The notes below the pieces were generated by a model. It ran no database searches, was not told the origin of the DNA, and saw only the letters and a program-made list of their open reading frames with translations. DNA of 64,000 nt. Source: Sphaerochaeta associata. GTDB lineage: Bacteria; Spirochaetota; Spirochaetia; Sphaerochaetales; Sphaerochaetaceae. A program made the translations under genes and the position numbers. This document shows, in pieces, positions 7,451 to 16,852 of the stretch; the first letter of the stretch is position 1, and the number at the start of each line of letters is the position of its first letter. The stretch is from positions 2,604,001 through 2,668,000 of the forward strand of contig NZ_CP094929.1 of NCBI RefSeq assembly GCF_022869165.1. Direction: 5' to 3'.

Positions 7451-9721
7451 TCACTCACTCCCAATTTTCTCAAGCTGAGCAAACTTGCTGATAAACGTGG
7501 CTTTTCTTCCCCCGCCGAAGCGGACTTCAATGACCTCCCGGTCTCCGTTCATCCGCACATTCACCACCTCGCCTTCTCCATAGCTGTCACTATACACCCG
7601 TTGACCGACAGGAAATAGAGGTCCGGCATCAGCCTCATCGTGGACGGTCTTCATGGTAAAGGTCTTGGCGTTGCCGCCAAAGCCTTTCTGGATGAGCGAG
7701 CCCCCGCTGCTACCCCACGAAGAGGAGGGTTTAGCGGCACTGAGGTGCTCCCTTCGCTTCTCGCCGAGGCTTGAAAACCCTTCGAACCCTGAAGCATGCA
7801 ACGATCCGGGCCTGATGCCCTGAACGCTGACCAAGGAGGAGTCGATTTCATCGAGGAAGCGGCTTGGGTGCTGGTAGCTTGTCCGACCCCAAATCTTTCT
7901 CGCCCTGGCGCAGAGAAGGTACAATTCATTTCGAGCACGGGTAACGGCAACATAAAATATGCGTCGCTCTTCCTCGATGTCGTCATCGCTCTCACTCGCC
8001 CTTCCAGGAAAAAGCTCCTCTTCCAGCCCTGCAACAAACACCCGGTCGAATTCCAACCCCTTGGTATTGTGCATGGTGATCAGGGTGACCCCTTCCTTGT
8101 CACGGGGGTCCTCCCTGCCCAAGGTGGTCGGGTCCAGCGAGAGCTGTTCCAGGAAAAGCAGCAAACCCTCCAATGAGGAGTCGTATGAGGAGAGGGCGTT
8201 GACCAGCGCTTCAAGGTTGCCTACCTTGCCGGTGCTGTTCTGGCTGTCGAGCTCCTGATAGTAGTCCAGCAACCCCGCCTCCCTGATCAAAAAGTTTGCA
8301 CAATCAACCAGCTCCCCTTCTCCGAGCATCGCCTGGGCATGCTCGAACATTCTCAAGAAATACGAAGCACCGGCTTTTGCCTTGGTCGAAAGAATATTGC
8401 CTTGGATGGCAAGCCTGAGCATGGCAAAAAGACTTCCGTCGGTCTGAGAGGCAAAGGAGAGTATGCTGTCCAAAGCCCCCGGACCGATACCCCTTGCAGG
8501 CTTGTTGATCATGCGCTTGAAATTCACCTCATCCTTCTCATTGGTAAGCAGGAACAACAAGGCGAGGGCGTCCTTCACCTCTTCACGGTCATAGAACTGC
8601 AGAGCCCCGACGACCTTGTATGGGATGGAAAGCCGCTTGAACATGGTCTCAAAGGCAACAGACTGGGCGTTGGTTCGGTAGAGTACTGCACTTTCATTGA
8701 ATTTCTTGTCCGAAAGGAGAATGTTGCTCACCCTCATCGCTTCGTCCTGCTCATCCTGTATATATAAGAGGTTGGGTTTTGATCCCTTGGTCTTGGCAGT
8801 CCACAGCTTCTTGTCATGGCGGCCCTTGTTGTTTTTAATGACTGAGTTGGCAACATCGAGAATATGCTTGGTGGAGCGATAGTTCTGTTCCAGCTTGATC
8901 GTTCTCGTTCCATGATAGAGTTCGGGGAAGCTGAGAATATTGCGTACTTCGGCCCCTCGGAAACGATAGATGGACTGGTCGTCGTCACCGACAACACAAA
9001 TGAAGCACGCCGGTCCGACCAGAAGCTTGAGCAGGTTGAACTGCGCGGCATTGGAGTCCTGGTACTCATCCACCAGGATCATGGAGAACCTGTGATGGAC
9101 CCAATCCAATACGCCGGGTTTCTCCTCAAGCAGTTCTATACTTCGACCGATCAGATCGGCAAAGTCGACGTTGCCGATGCTTCTAAGCTTTCTCTCATAC
9201 GCCTCATACATTCGCTTGAAGGTTCCATCCACCTTCAAGCTGGTGAGGTTGTCAGTAGGACGGAGTCCACGGTCCTTGGCATACGAGATTTTGCGCATGA
9301 CCGGCTCGAGCTCCCGCTTCTTGTAATTCGGGAAACAGGACGCAAGAAGGGAAAGCGAATCATCGTCATCATAAATGGTAAAATTCGAGGCCAAACCGAT
9401 TTCAGAACCAAACCGCCTGAGCAGCCATGCACCGAAGGAGTGAAAGGTACGGATGGTGCACTCATCGGCCCGGGCGTTTCCATCGAGCATCACCTTCACC
9501 CGCTGCTTCATCTCGCTGGCTGCCTTGTTGGTGAATGTAACCGCAAGAATCTTATAGGCAGGAATACCGAGCTTCTCAATCGCGTAGGCTATTTTGGTGG
9601 TAATGACCCTCGTTTTCCCGCTGCCCGCCCCTGCCAGCACCAACAAAGGTCTGCCGTTCTCAAGAACCGCCTCCCTCTGTTGGTCGTTCAGTGCATCCAG
9701 CATTGCTTCGATATCAGCCAT
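7451..9721 (-). CDS. UvrD/PcrA-type ATP-dependent DNA helicase
   Basis: This 756-residue SF1A helicase works in nucleotide excision and mismatch repair and in clearing replication blocks, moving 3' to 5'. Motifs in order: the Q-motif LNDQQREAV, Walker A GAGSGKT at 31-37, motif II DEYQDSN, motif III GDDDQSIYRFRGA, motif V TMHNTKGLEFDRVFV and motif VI VAVTRAR. The last 50 residues form a Tudor-like domain (GQRVYSDSYGEGEVV) as in PcrA/UvrD. ATG at 9721 has AAGGAG upstream; 14 further open codons belong to the 3' end of rimO. It overlaps rimO by 8 bases. uvrD, pcrA or rep cannot be told apart safely. Confidence 0.93.
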   Translation of the reverse strand: MADIEAMLDALNDQQREAVLENGRPLLVLAGAGSGKTRVITTKIAYAIEKLGIPAYKILAVTFTNKAASEMKQRVKVMLDGNARADECTIRTFHSFGAWLLRRFGSEIGLASNFTIYDDDDSLSLLASCFPNYKKRELEPVMRKISYAKDRGLRPTDNLTSLKVDGTFKRMYEAYERKLRSIGNVDFADLIGRSIELLEEKPGVLDWVHHRFSMILVDEYQDSNAAQFNLLKLLVGPACFICVVGDDDQSIYRFRGAEVRNILSFPELYHGTRTIKLEQNYRSTKHILDVANSVIKNNKGRHDKKLWTAKTKGSKPNLLYIQDEQDEAMRVSNILLSDKKFNESAVLYRTNAQSVAFETMFKRLSIPYKVVGALQFYDREEVKDALALLFLLTNEKDEVNFKRMINKPARGIGPGALDSILSFASQTDGSLFAMLRLAIQGNILSTKAKAGASYFLRMFEHAQAMLGEGELVDCANFLIREAGLLDYYQELDSQNSTGKVGNLEALVNALSSYDSSLEGLLLFLEQLSLDPTTLGREDPRDKEGVTLITMHNTKGLEFDRVFVAGLEEELFPGRASESDDDIEEERRIFYVAVTRARNELYLLCARARKIWGRTSYQHPSRFLDEIDSSLVSVQGIRPGSLHASGFEGFSSLGEKRREHLSAAKPSSSWGSSGGSLIQKGFGGNAKTFTMKTVHDEADAGPLFPVGQRVYSDSYGEGEVVNVRMNGDREVIEVRFGGGRKATFISKFAQLEKIGSE

Positions 9722-11063
9722 GAACAGCTCCTTGTACCGGAATGGCTTCCAAATCAAGACCATTGACTGAGCGTATTCCGCACAGCACCTTCCGACCCGG
9801 CTTCAGCGACCTTCCCACGACAACCGTAAGTCCGTCAACCTCGGGAGCCTGGGCATACATGCGCCCGATGGCAAGGTCCTCTCCTTCAACAAGCTCCTCG
9901 ATGAGGACTTCAAACTCCTTGCCGACGAACCGCTGAAGGTTTGCATGGGTGATCGGGGCCTGTAAAGCCTGAAGCTGCGCCTGATACATTTGGGCGATTT
10001 TGTTCGCCTTCTTGTGCTCGCGCTCGCCCCTGAGCTTGTATGCCTTGGTTCCCTCCTCCCTGCTGTAGGTGAAAGAACCAACCCAATCGAGTTTGGCCTT
10101 GGATAGGAAGTCCAGCACCTCGGCAAACGCCGCATCATCCTCTCCCGGATACCCTAGCAGTATCGTCGAACGGACAACCGCTTCAGGAACAGCCTTGCGA
10201 ATCGCCTCAATGAGTGCAAGATAGCTCTCCTTCGTACCGGTGCGGCCCATGCTTTGCAGGACTCTTTGGTCGGCATGCTGGAATGGAATGTCGAAATACG
10301 GCAGTACCTTCTTGTGAGTAGCAATGAACTGGATGAGCTCGACGGGGAAGGCATCGGGATGGATGTAGAGCAGACGGATTGAGAAATCACCCTCCAATGC
10401 AACCAAGGCCTCAAGCAGTTGCATGAACTTGCTCTGCCCGTCGGCTCCATCGGTCCCATAGGCGGCCAAATCCTGGGCGATGAGGTTGATCTCCTTGATG
10501 CCACGCTCGATCAGGGCTTTCGCTTCGGTGATAATTACATCCATCGGCTTGCTCCTCAGTCCTCCCCTGATCAAGGGAATTGCGCAGTAGGAACACCAGT
10601 GATTGCAGCCTTCGCTTATCTTCAGATAGGCGCTGCCGGGGAACGAGAGCAAATCATTGCGCTCATACACCTCATTCTCCATGGGGGGATAGGAGGGAAT
10701 GGTTACAACCCGATCACCTGCAAAAACCTGCCTGACCACCTCATTGATCTTTGAGAGGTCGCGGTTGCCGAAGATGGCCGAAGCCTCGCCCAGTTCTTCC
10801 TGCAGCTCCTTCGCATAGCGCTGGGCCATACAACCGCTGAGAATGATTTTTGCATCGGGATTGGCCTCATGAAGTGCAAAGAAGGATTCAATCGACTGCT
10901 GACGAGCCGATTCAATGAATCCACAGGTGTTGACCATGATCAAATCGGCCTCTCCCACCTCCTGGGTGTGGATGAACTGGTCGTCCTCCAGCAGTTTTAT
11001 CAATGTTTCGGCATCAACTTGGTTCTTGGAACAACCAAGATTCTCCATATATACTTTTTTCAT
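9714..11063 (-). CDS. rimO: ribosomal protein S12 methylthiotransferase RimO
   Basis: This 449-residue radical-SAM enzyme adds a methylthio group to an Asp of ribosomal protein S12. Three N-terminal cysteines bind the auxiliary cluster (LGCSKN, NTCGF, SGCMAQ). The radical-SAM cluster motif CNHWCSYC follows at about residue 150, and a TRAM domain ends the protein. The opening LGCSKNQVDAE is diagnostic of RimO rather than MiaB or MtaB. The ATG at 11063 has AGGAG upstream. It is the first gene of the minus-strand run to the PAP2 gene and diverges from oppB. Confidence 0.93.
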   Translation of the reverse strand: MKKVYMENLGCSKNQVDAETLIKLLEDDQFIHTQEVGEADLIMVNTCGFIESARQQSIESFFALHEANPDAKIILSGCMAQRYAKELQEELGEASAIFGNRDLSKINEVVRQVFAGDRVVTIPSYPPMENEVYERNDLLSFPGSAYLKISEGCNHWCSYCAIPLIRGGLRSKPMDVIITEAKALIERGIKEINLIAQDLAAYGTDGADGQSKFMQLLEALVALEGDFSIRLLYIHPDAFPVELIQFIATHKKVLPYFDIPFQHADQRVLQSMGRTGTKESYLALIEAIRKAVPEAVVRSTILLGYPGEDDAAFAEVLDFLSKAKLDWVGSFTYSREEGTKAYKLRGEREHKKANKIAQMYQAQLQALQAPITHANLQRFVGKEFEVLIEELVEGEDLAIGRMYAQAPEVDGLTVVVGRSLKPGRKVLCGIRSVNGLDLEAIPVQGAVHG

Positions 11064-11371
11064 GAGGTTCTCCTGAATGACTTATTGTACAGAGTGGCAG
11101 ATTAGCATGAAAGTGAGGCGTTTTCCTACCTCCCAAGGCTTATAAACACTCTGACAGATACTGAAATAGTGTTAATAACCGCAAATGGTTATTCTTCCTG
11201 TATCTATTTGCACCCAAAACTCTTATAGCTTTGCAAAAAGTATTGGAATTGCATAATTATCGTAATTCTTGCATAAATGACTGTCTTGGTATAGTATCTG
11301 AAATGCTGTATGATCACAGGCTTATTGTGCCCTTCCATGCCATGCAACAAAAATCTCACAAGAGGAAACGA
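11064..11371. promoter_or_regulatory. rimO/oppB divergent intergenic region with inverted repeat
   Basis: These 308 bases separate divergent genes. AATAACC (11174-11180) and GGTTATT (11187-11193) form a perfect 7-base inverted repeat with a 6-base spacer and no T-tract, so an operator fits better than a terminator. For oppB, TTGCAT (11269-11274) and TAGTAT (11292-11297) are 17 bases apart, a plausible promoter 74 bases before the start. Nothing coding was found: the oppB frame stays open for 47 codons upstream of its ATG but without a ribosome site. Confidence 0.5.
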
Positions 11372-12301
11372 ATGACGAAATATATCGTGAACCGCCTATT
11401 AGGAATGATTCCTACGCTACTTATCATCATCACGCTGAGTTTCTTCATTGTCCGCATTGCACCCGGTGGTCCGTTCGCTACAGAGCGAAACCTTCCCGAG
11501 GTGGTAAAGCGAAACATTGAGGCAAAATATCATCTGGATGAACCCATGCTCCAACAATACGGCCGCTATATGTTTGATATCCTGCGCGGCGATCTAGGAC
11601 CGTCCTTCAAATACAAGGACTATGACGTCAACTACTACATTGCAAACAGTCTGCCCAAATCAATCGTTCTTGGCAGCTGGGCAATGTTCGCCGCCCTGCT
11701 CTTTGGAATCTCGGCGGGAATCATTGCGGCGGTCAAGCAAAACTCATGGATCGATTACCTGAGTATGGGGATAGCCGTCATCGGCATCTCGGTCCCGCTG
11801 TTTGTCATCGCACCGGTCCTGCAGCTGATCTTTGCGATGAAGCTCAAATGGCTGCCCACCAGTGGTTGGTACACCACAGGAGAAGGTTGGAAAACCGTCA
11901 TTCTCCCCGCCCTTTCCCTTTCTTTTGCCTATTTTGCAAACATCGCCCGACTTACGCGTTCCTCCATGCTGGAAACACTGAGAAGCGACTACATCCGCAC
12001 AGCAAAAGCCAAGGGAATGAAAAGCACTTCCATTATTTTCAAGCACGCCATGAAGGGGGCCATGCTCCCGATCGTCAGCTACCTCGGTCCCGCATTTGCA
12101 GGTATCATCACCGGTTCGATTGTTGTTGAGCAGATTTTCCGTGTACCGGGCCTCGGCAAGTTCTTTGTCCAGAGTTCCTTCAACCGCGACTATACCCTGA
12201 TCGTGGGTGTCGTCATCGTGTACTCGGTCATCCTGATTATCATGAACTTCATCGTAGACATCGTCTACGCCCAACTCGACCCGAGAATTACCTACAAATA
12301 A
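11372..12301 (+). CDS. oppB: oligopeptide ABC transporter permease OppB
   Basis: This 309-residue inner-membrane subunit opens with the family's signature MTKYIVNRLLGMIPTLL, followed by RIAPGGPF and five further membrane helices. The binding-protein-dependent permease loop is in EAKGMKSTSIIFKHA-like form (RTAKAKGMKSTSIIFKHA), which docks to the ATPases. ATG at 11372 follows AGAGGA. It heads oppB-oppC-oppD-oppF, with 10 bases to oppC. Dipeptide and nickel importers share the fold; the neighbouring oppA and length favour oligopeptides. Confidence 0.93.
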   Translation: MTKYIVNRLLGMIPTLLIIITLSFFIVRIAPGGPFATERNLPEVVKRNIEAKYHLDEPMLQQYGRYMFDILRGDLGPSFKYKDYDVNYYIANSLPKSIVLGSWAMFAALLFGISAGIIAAVKQNSWIDYLSMGIAVIGISVPLFVIAPVLQLIFAMKLKWLPTSGWYTTGEGWKTVILPALSLSFAYFANIARLTRSSMLETLRSDYIRTAKAKGMKSTSIIFKHAMKGAMLPIVSYLGPAFAGIITGSIVVEQIFRVPGLGKFFVQSSFNRDYTLIVGVVIVYSVILIIMNFIVDIVYAQLDPRITYK

Positions 12302-12311
12302 GGAGAGGACC

Positions 12312-13916
12312 ATGTTCTTGAAAAGAAAAGCAAAATTAACGGCCCTCAACGAGTTTGACCAGGTGGTTGAAGGCAACAGTCTGAGCAAGGATGCCTGGAG
12401 AAGACTGAAAAAGAATAAAATGGCGGTCCTTGGCATGATTATTGTTGCAGTGTACTCAATCCTCGCAGCAAGCGCCATGTTCCTGCCCATCTACCCTTAC
12501 GACCAAATCATCCTCGACCATCAGCACCTTCGCCCCTCATTTACCAAGAATGCCGGCGACCTGATGATGGAGACCAGGCTTGAAGACCTGTATTTCAAGG
12601 CTTGGAGATCCGGAAATCTGAAGGTGACCGAGGAGCAGTCCGCCCAGATAAAGACATGGATTGCAGCAAACGAAACCAACAAGGTGTGGGACTTCTGCTA
12701 TGCAGAGGGAGAACGCCAAAAACAAGCAGGAACATTCACGTTCAGCAGCGCCGACCAAAGAACCATCGACCGGCTGCAGGAGAAGATCGACACTGAATTC
12801 TTGATCAGCGTCGACAAGGTCCTGTGGACCGATCCCGCCACCCAAAAGGTGCACAATCTTGCCCGTATGGATTTCATCGAGATAGAAACCATCTACGCAA
12901 ACCTGCTTAACGTTGACATTGCCGTCATCGAGAAGCAGACCAGGGATGAAATTCGCAACCAGGTGCTCAACAACCTGAAGGCTTCCACCCCCGACCTGAG
13001 TGCAGAGGAGTATGAGGCAAACCTCCAGATTGAGATGGACACCCTCGGGGAGAAGGGGATTTTCGCCATGGGAAAGACCAACCTCCTTGGCAAAATTAAA
13101 ACCACGATCACCCGCAACGCCGAGCGCGAGCTCCGCAAGGAGATCAGCGAAGGCAGGGCCCAGTTCCCCATCGACCGCGAGATTAAGGTGAATGATCAGC
13201 TTACCGCCGAAATTACCGCTACTAAAAAACATGAACGCAAGTATTTCCTGGGAACCGACTACAGCGGCCGCGACATGCTGTCCCGCATCATCTACGGAGG
13301 ACAGGTCTCCATCGCCATCGGTCTGATCGGAACCATCACCAGCGTCATCATCGGAATCGTCCTGGGTGCCATCGCCGGGTATGCAGGAGGCAAGGTGGAC
13401 TTCTTCCTCATGCGCTTTGTCGACATTATGTACGGCCTGCCGTACATGCTGCTGGTCATCATCTTCATGGCCATTTTCGGTCGCAATATCATGAACCTCT
13501 TCGTTGCCTTGGCAATGGTCAGCTGGCTGACCGTCGCCCGCATGGTACGCGGCCAGGTCATGAGCCTGAAGAACAGCGAATACGTTGAAGCGGCCCGCAG
13601 CATGGGAGCTTCCACCGGACGTATCATTTTCCGCCACATGGTTCCCAACTCTCTTTCTGTCATTATTGTCTATTCAACGCTCAGGGTTCCCGCATTCATC
13701 ATGCAGGAGTCCTTCCTCTCCTTCCTCGGTCTTGGAGTCCAGGCTCCGTATGCATCGTGGGGTTCCCTCGTTGGAGACGCCGTGAATGGTATGACACTCT
13801 ATCCGTGGAAGTTGATCTTCCCGGCCATCGCCATGACCATCTTCCTCTTTGCCATGAACTTTTTCGGTGACGGCTTGAGGGATGCGTTCGATCCGCAAAG
13901 CAAGAACCAACTCTAG
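12312..13916 (+). CDS. oppC: oligopeptide ABC transporter permease OppC with large insertion
   Basis: This permease has 534 residues where the family usually has about 300. The OppC N-terminus (SKDAWRRLKKNKMAVLGMI) and first membrane helix (about 38-60) are followed by roughly 240 extra hydrophilic, charged residues (about 70-305). The normal core then resumes at KYFLGTDYSGRDMLSRIIYG, with EAARSMGASTGRIIFRHMVPN as the ATPase-docking loop and five helices. The insert is in frame, uses ordinary codons and sits where the loop between helices 1 and 2 faces outside. It could contact the binding protein. RBS AGGAG is 8 bases upstream, and the stop is 10 bases from the oppD start. Confidence 0.9.
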   Translation: MFLKRKAKLTALNEFDQVVEGNSLSKDAWRRLKKNKMAVLGMIIVAVYSILAASAMFLPIYPYDQIILDHQHLRPSFTKNAGDLMMETRLEDLYFKAWRSGNLKVTEEQSAQIKTWIAANETNKVWDFCYAEGERQKQAGTFTFSSADQRTIDRLQEKIDTEFLISVDKVLWTDPATQKVHNLARMDFIEIETIYANLLNVDIAVIEKQTRDEIRNQVLNNLKASTPDLSAEEYEANLQIEMDTLGEKGIFAMGKTNLLGKIKTTITRNAERELRKEISEGRAQFPIDREIKVNDQLTAEITATKKHERKYFLGTDYSGRDMLSRIIYGGQVSIAIGLIGTITSVIIGIVLGAIAGYAGGKVDFFLMRFVDIMYGLPYMLLVIIFMAIFGRNIMNLFVALAMVSWLTVARMVRGQVMSLKNSEYVEAARSMGASTGRIIFRHMVPNSLSVIIVYSTLRVPAFIMQESFLSFLGLGVQAPYASWGSLVGDAVNGMTLYPWKLIFPAIAMTIFLFAMNFFGDGLRDAFDPQSKNQL

Positions 13917-13926
13917 GAGGACACAC

Positions 13927-14976
13927 ATGAGTCTGAATACCGAAGCAAAGGTGGTCCTCGAAGTCAAGGACCTAAAAACATATTTTAAAACCGACGCCGG
14001 CATTGTAAAAGCAGTTGACGGAGTATCATTCACCCTGCACGAGGGAGAAACCTTGGGCATCGTAGGAGAGAGCGGAAGCGGCAAGAGCGTCACCAACCTC
14101 TCCATCATGCGCCTCATCCCCTCTCCTCCGGGAAAGGTGGTGGGAGGAGAAGCCCTCTTTGAGGGTGTTGATATCCTCAAGCTATCCGAACGGGAGATGC
14201 GCGAGATTCGGGGCAACAAGATTTCCATGATTTTCCAGGACCCGATGACCAGCCTCAATCCCTTCCTCAGGATTTCCACCCAGATGGTGGAGACCATCCG
14301 TCTGCATGAGAAGGACGTCTCCAAGCAGGAGGCTCTCAAGCGATCGATCGATATGCTCAAGCTGGTAGGCATCCCCTCGGCAGAGAAGAGAATCCAGAAC
14401 TACCCCCACCAGTTCTCCGGCGGTATGCGCCAGAGGGTCATGATCGCCATGGCACTCTCCTGCAACGCACAAGTGCTGGTAGCCGACGAACCGACCACAG
14501 CCTTGGACGTCACCATCCAGGCCCAGATTCTTGAACTGATCGACAAGCTGAGCACAAAAATGGGAACTGCTGTCATTCTTATCACCCACGATCTGGGTGT
14601 GGTGGCCGGTATGTGCGATCAGGTCTGTGTCATGTATGCAGGCAAGATTGTCGAAAAAGCAGCCACCGAAGACCTCTATGCAAGACCGTCTCATCCCTAT
14701 ACTGAAGGTTTGATCAAGAGTGTTCCGCGCATGGATACCACCAAGAAGGGCAACAGGCTCTTCTCCATCGAGGGGCAACCGCCTAACGTCATCGACCTGC
14801 CTCCCTGCTGTCCCTTCCACCCCCGCTGCCACAAGGCGATGGAAGTATGCCGACATGCATATCCACCGGTAAAGGATTTGGGAAAAGGACACGAAGTTGC
14901 CTGCTGGCTGTACAGCGATGAAGCAACAAAAGCCAAGGCATTGAAAGAGGCGAACGTAGAGGAGAAGGCAACATGA
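13927..14976 (+). CDS. oppD: oligopeptide ABC transporter ATPase OppD
   Basis: This 349-residue ATPase has Walker A GESGSGKS, the Q-loop in MIFQDPMTSLNPF, signature FSGGMRQRV, Walker B VLVADEPTTALDV and switch His in ITHDLGVV. The C-terminal extension of the peptide-importer class is present, with the cysteine cluster CCPFHPRCHKAMEVC that can hold a [4Fe-4S] cluster. ATG at 13927 follows AGGAGG; the frame begins 15 codons earlier inside oppC. It overlaps oppF by ATGA. Confidence 0.93.
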   Translation: MSLNTEAKVVLEVKDLKTYFKTDAGIVKAVDGVSFTLHEGETLGIVGESGSGKSVTNLSIMRLIPSPPGKVVGGEALFEGVDILKLSEREMREIRGNKISMIFQDPMTSLNPFLRISTQMVETIRLHEKDVSKQEALKRSIDMLKLVGIPSAEKRIQNYPHQFSGGMRQRVMIAMALSCNAQVLVADEPTTALDVTIQAQILELIDKLSTKMGTAVILITHDLGVVAGMCDQVCVMYAGKIVEKAATEDLYARPSHPYTEGLIKSVPRMDTTKKGNRLFSIEGQPPNVIDLPPCCPFHPRCHKAMEVCRHAYPPVKDLGKGHEVACWLYSDEATKAKALKEANVEEKAT

Positions 14977-16040
14977 GCACACCAAAGAAACCCCTTTTGG
15001 AAGTCAGGGACCTTAAGCAGCACTTCCCCATAACCAGCGGCTCCCTTCTTCAGAAGCAAGTCGGAGCCATTCGTGCCGTCGACGGTATCTCTTTTGACGT
15101 ATACCCCGGAGAAACGCTGGGTATCGTAGGAGAGTCCGGTTGCGGCAAATCCACCACCGTACGTTCAATCGCCCAGCTCTATAAGCCCACCAGCGGCAGC
15201 GTTGTATTCAACGGTGTCGACTTGGTCAAGGCCGATCAGAGAACCATGCTTAAAGCAAGACGCGACATCCAGATGATCTTTCAGGATCCCTACGCGTCCC
15301 TCGACCCCCGCATGACGGTCAGGTCGATCATCGCAGAACCTTTGGTGATTTATAACAACCGAAAATTGCTGGAGAAGCCGCTCTCTTCCCTGGATATCGA
15401 ACGCAAGGTCGAGAATCTCATGGAGCGCGTAGGACTGAACAAGGCATTCAAGAACCGCTATCCGCATGAGTTCAGCGGCGGCCAAAGGCAGAGAATCGGC
15501 ATCGCGCGCGCCCTTGCACTGAACCCGAAAATCATTCTCGCCGACGAGCCGGTATCTGCCTTGGACGTTTCGATCCAGTCCCAGATTTTGAACTTGCTTG
15601 GTGATTTGCAGAAGGAGTTCGGCCTTACGTATATCTTCATCGCCCATGACTTGGCGGTAATCCAGCACATCTCCACCCGTGTTGCGGTAATGTATCTGGG
15701 AAAGATTGTAGAGATCAGCGATGCAGTGCGCTTGTATGACAATCCGCTGCACCCCTATACGACCGCCCTGCTCAGTGCAGCCCCGATTCCCGACCCGAAG
15801 GTGGAGCGGGAGCGAAAACGCATCATCCTCACCGGCGATGTACCATCCCCGGACAAGGAGCGCAATGGTTGCTACTTCTACGACCGTTGTCCCAAGAAGA
15901 TGCCGTGGTGCTCATGCCATATCCCTCCGATGTTCGACATCGAGGACAAGCACCAGGTCGCCTGCTGGCTCTACGACAAGGATGACCGCAGCAAGGTGAG
16001 TATGGAAGAGGCCCAGGCTGACGCCAACAAGAGCAAGTAA
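14973..16040 (+). CDS. oppF: oligopeptide ABC transporter ATPase OppF
   Basis: This 355-residue partner ATPase has Walker A GESGCGKS, the Q-loop [16 protein letters not shown], signature FSGGQRQRI and Walker [13 protein letters not shown]. The C-terminal peptide-importer domain keeps the Cys motif ([14 protein letters not shown]). Its start overlaps the oppD stop. It ends the oppBCDF unit at a perfect palindromic hairpin. The substrate-binding gene is not in this unit but lies 800 bases downstream behind a reversed gene. Confidence 0.93.
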   Translation: MSTPKKPLLEVRDLKQHFPITSGSLLQKQVGAIRAVDGISFDVYPGETLGIVGESGCGKSTTVRSIAQLYKPTSGSVVFNGVDLVKADQRTMLKARRDIQMIFQDPYASLDPRMTVRSIIAEPLVIYNNRKLLEKPLSSLDIERKVENLMERVGLNKAFKNRYPHEFSGGQRQRIGIARALALNPKIILADEPVSALDVSIQSQILNLLGDLQKEFGLTYIFIAHDLAVIQHISTRVAVMYLGKIVEISDAVRLYDNPLHPYTTALLSAAPIPDPKVERERKRIILTGDVPSPDKERNGCYFYDRCPKKMPWCSCHIPPMFDIEDKHQVACWLYDKDDRSKVSMEEAQADANKSK

Positions 16041-16047
16041 GTGTTGA

Positions 16048-16071
16048 AAAGCCACCCGATCGGGTGGCTTT
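16048..16071. terminator. bidirectional palindromic terminator
   Basis: AAAGCCACCCGATCGGGTGG plus CTTT is a perfect 24-base palindrome between the converging stops of oppF and the next gene. The T-runs are short on both strands, so it may serve both transcripts at moderate efficiency. Confidence 0.7.
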
Positions 16072-16078
16072 CTCCTAT

Positions 16079-16633
16079 CTAGAGATCCTTGTAGGAAACC
16101 TTGAGATCCAAATCGCGGGGCCTGTCCACATACATCGGAAGGCCAGAGACTGCAGCGAGGGCCTGCAGTGCTGCTTCGGTTCTGCCTCCGGAGGTTTTCT
16201 CTGCAATGATTTCAATCGTCCTGACCTGGTCGTCCTTCAGCTTGAGGGAAAGAACCAGCATCGCCTTCAGACGCCGCTTGGTTGGTTTTGCATCCTTATC
16301 ACTGCTTCCTCTGACAAAGTGCGTTAGCTCCAAACGCTCCACTTCAGAGAATGAAAACGTCTCACGCTTGCAGATCCAAGCAAACCCATAGATGCTTGTA
16401 ACCGTATTGTCCTGCGTATTGAAGTACCAGCTGTCGCGATAGAGCGTACCTGCAAGGCTGAGCAGCAGGAGTATCGGAATATGGGGCATGGTACTCAGTC
16501 TGACACCCTCCGAAAGGTTCAGTGACAAGCCCCAAATGAGAAACAAGGTAAATACTAAACACAAGATATGAAATGTACGGGTTATTCCATACACAATTCC
16601 ATCGTGTTTGATAAAGGTTGTATGTCGTATCAT
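16079..16633 (-). CDS. small membrane protein of unknown function
   Basis: This 184-residue protein is not recognised. Two hydrophobic segments (about 22-40 and 52-66) are followed by a soluble C-terminal half of beta-strand character. The motif-like stretch YFNTQDNTVTSIYGFAWICK then SFSEVERLEL resembles bacterial PH-like (bPH) membrane proteins, in which a short strand measures the local membrane domain; this is a fold guess only. Its 5' side faces oppA and its 3' side converges on oppF. No clear Shine-Dalgarno sequence was found before the ATG at 16633. Confidence 0.7.
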   Translation of the reverse strand: MIRHTTFIKHDGIVYGITRTFHILCLVFTLFLIWGLSLNLSEGVRLSTMPHIPILLLLSLAGTLYRDSWYFNTQDNTVTSIYGFAWICKRETFSFSEVERLELTHFVRGSSDKDAKPTKRRLKAMLVLSLKLKDDQVRTIEIIAEKTSGGRTEAALQALAAVSGLPMYVDRPRDLDLKVSYKDL

Positions 16634-16770
16634 GCAGCACCTCGCAATATCATATCAGTATACTGTATTTACTTCCTTCGGTCAGGGGGAGTACCCATAA
16701 TTATGTATGCAAAAAATGCATAAATTCATCCTTTATTATCCACTCCAAGCCCGTTTTCAGCCAAACCTAT

Positions 16771-16799
16771 TTGCGTTTTCTCTTGATTCATGGTTTAAT
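16771..16799 (+). promoter_or_regulatory. promoter of oppA
   Basis: TTGCGT (16771-16776) and TTTAAT (16794-16799) are 17 bases apart, upstream of oppA. Just downstream, at 16814-16827, GTTGAACGTTTACA matches 11 of 14 bases of the LacI-type operators found elsewhere in the window; its significance is uncertain. Confidence 0.5.
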
Positions 16800-16852
16800 G
16801 TGATTTAAGCTAAGTTGAACGTTTACACTTAGAACTACAAGGAGATATGTCT

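Noticed and set aside
14400-15060. Several minus-strand frames within oppD and oppF
   Set aside because: They are shadows of intact ABC ATPase genes with all motifs in the plus frame.
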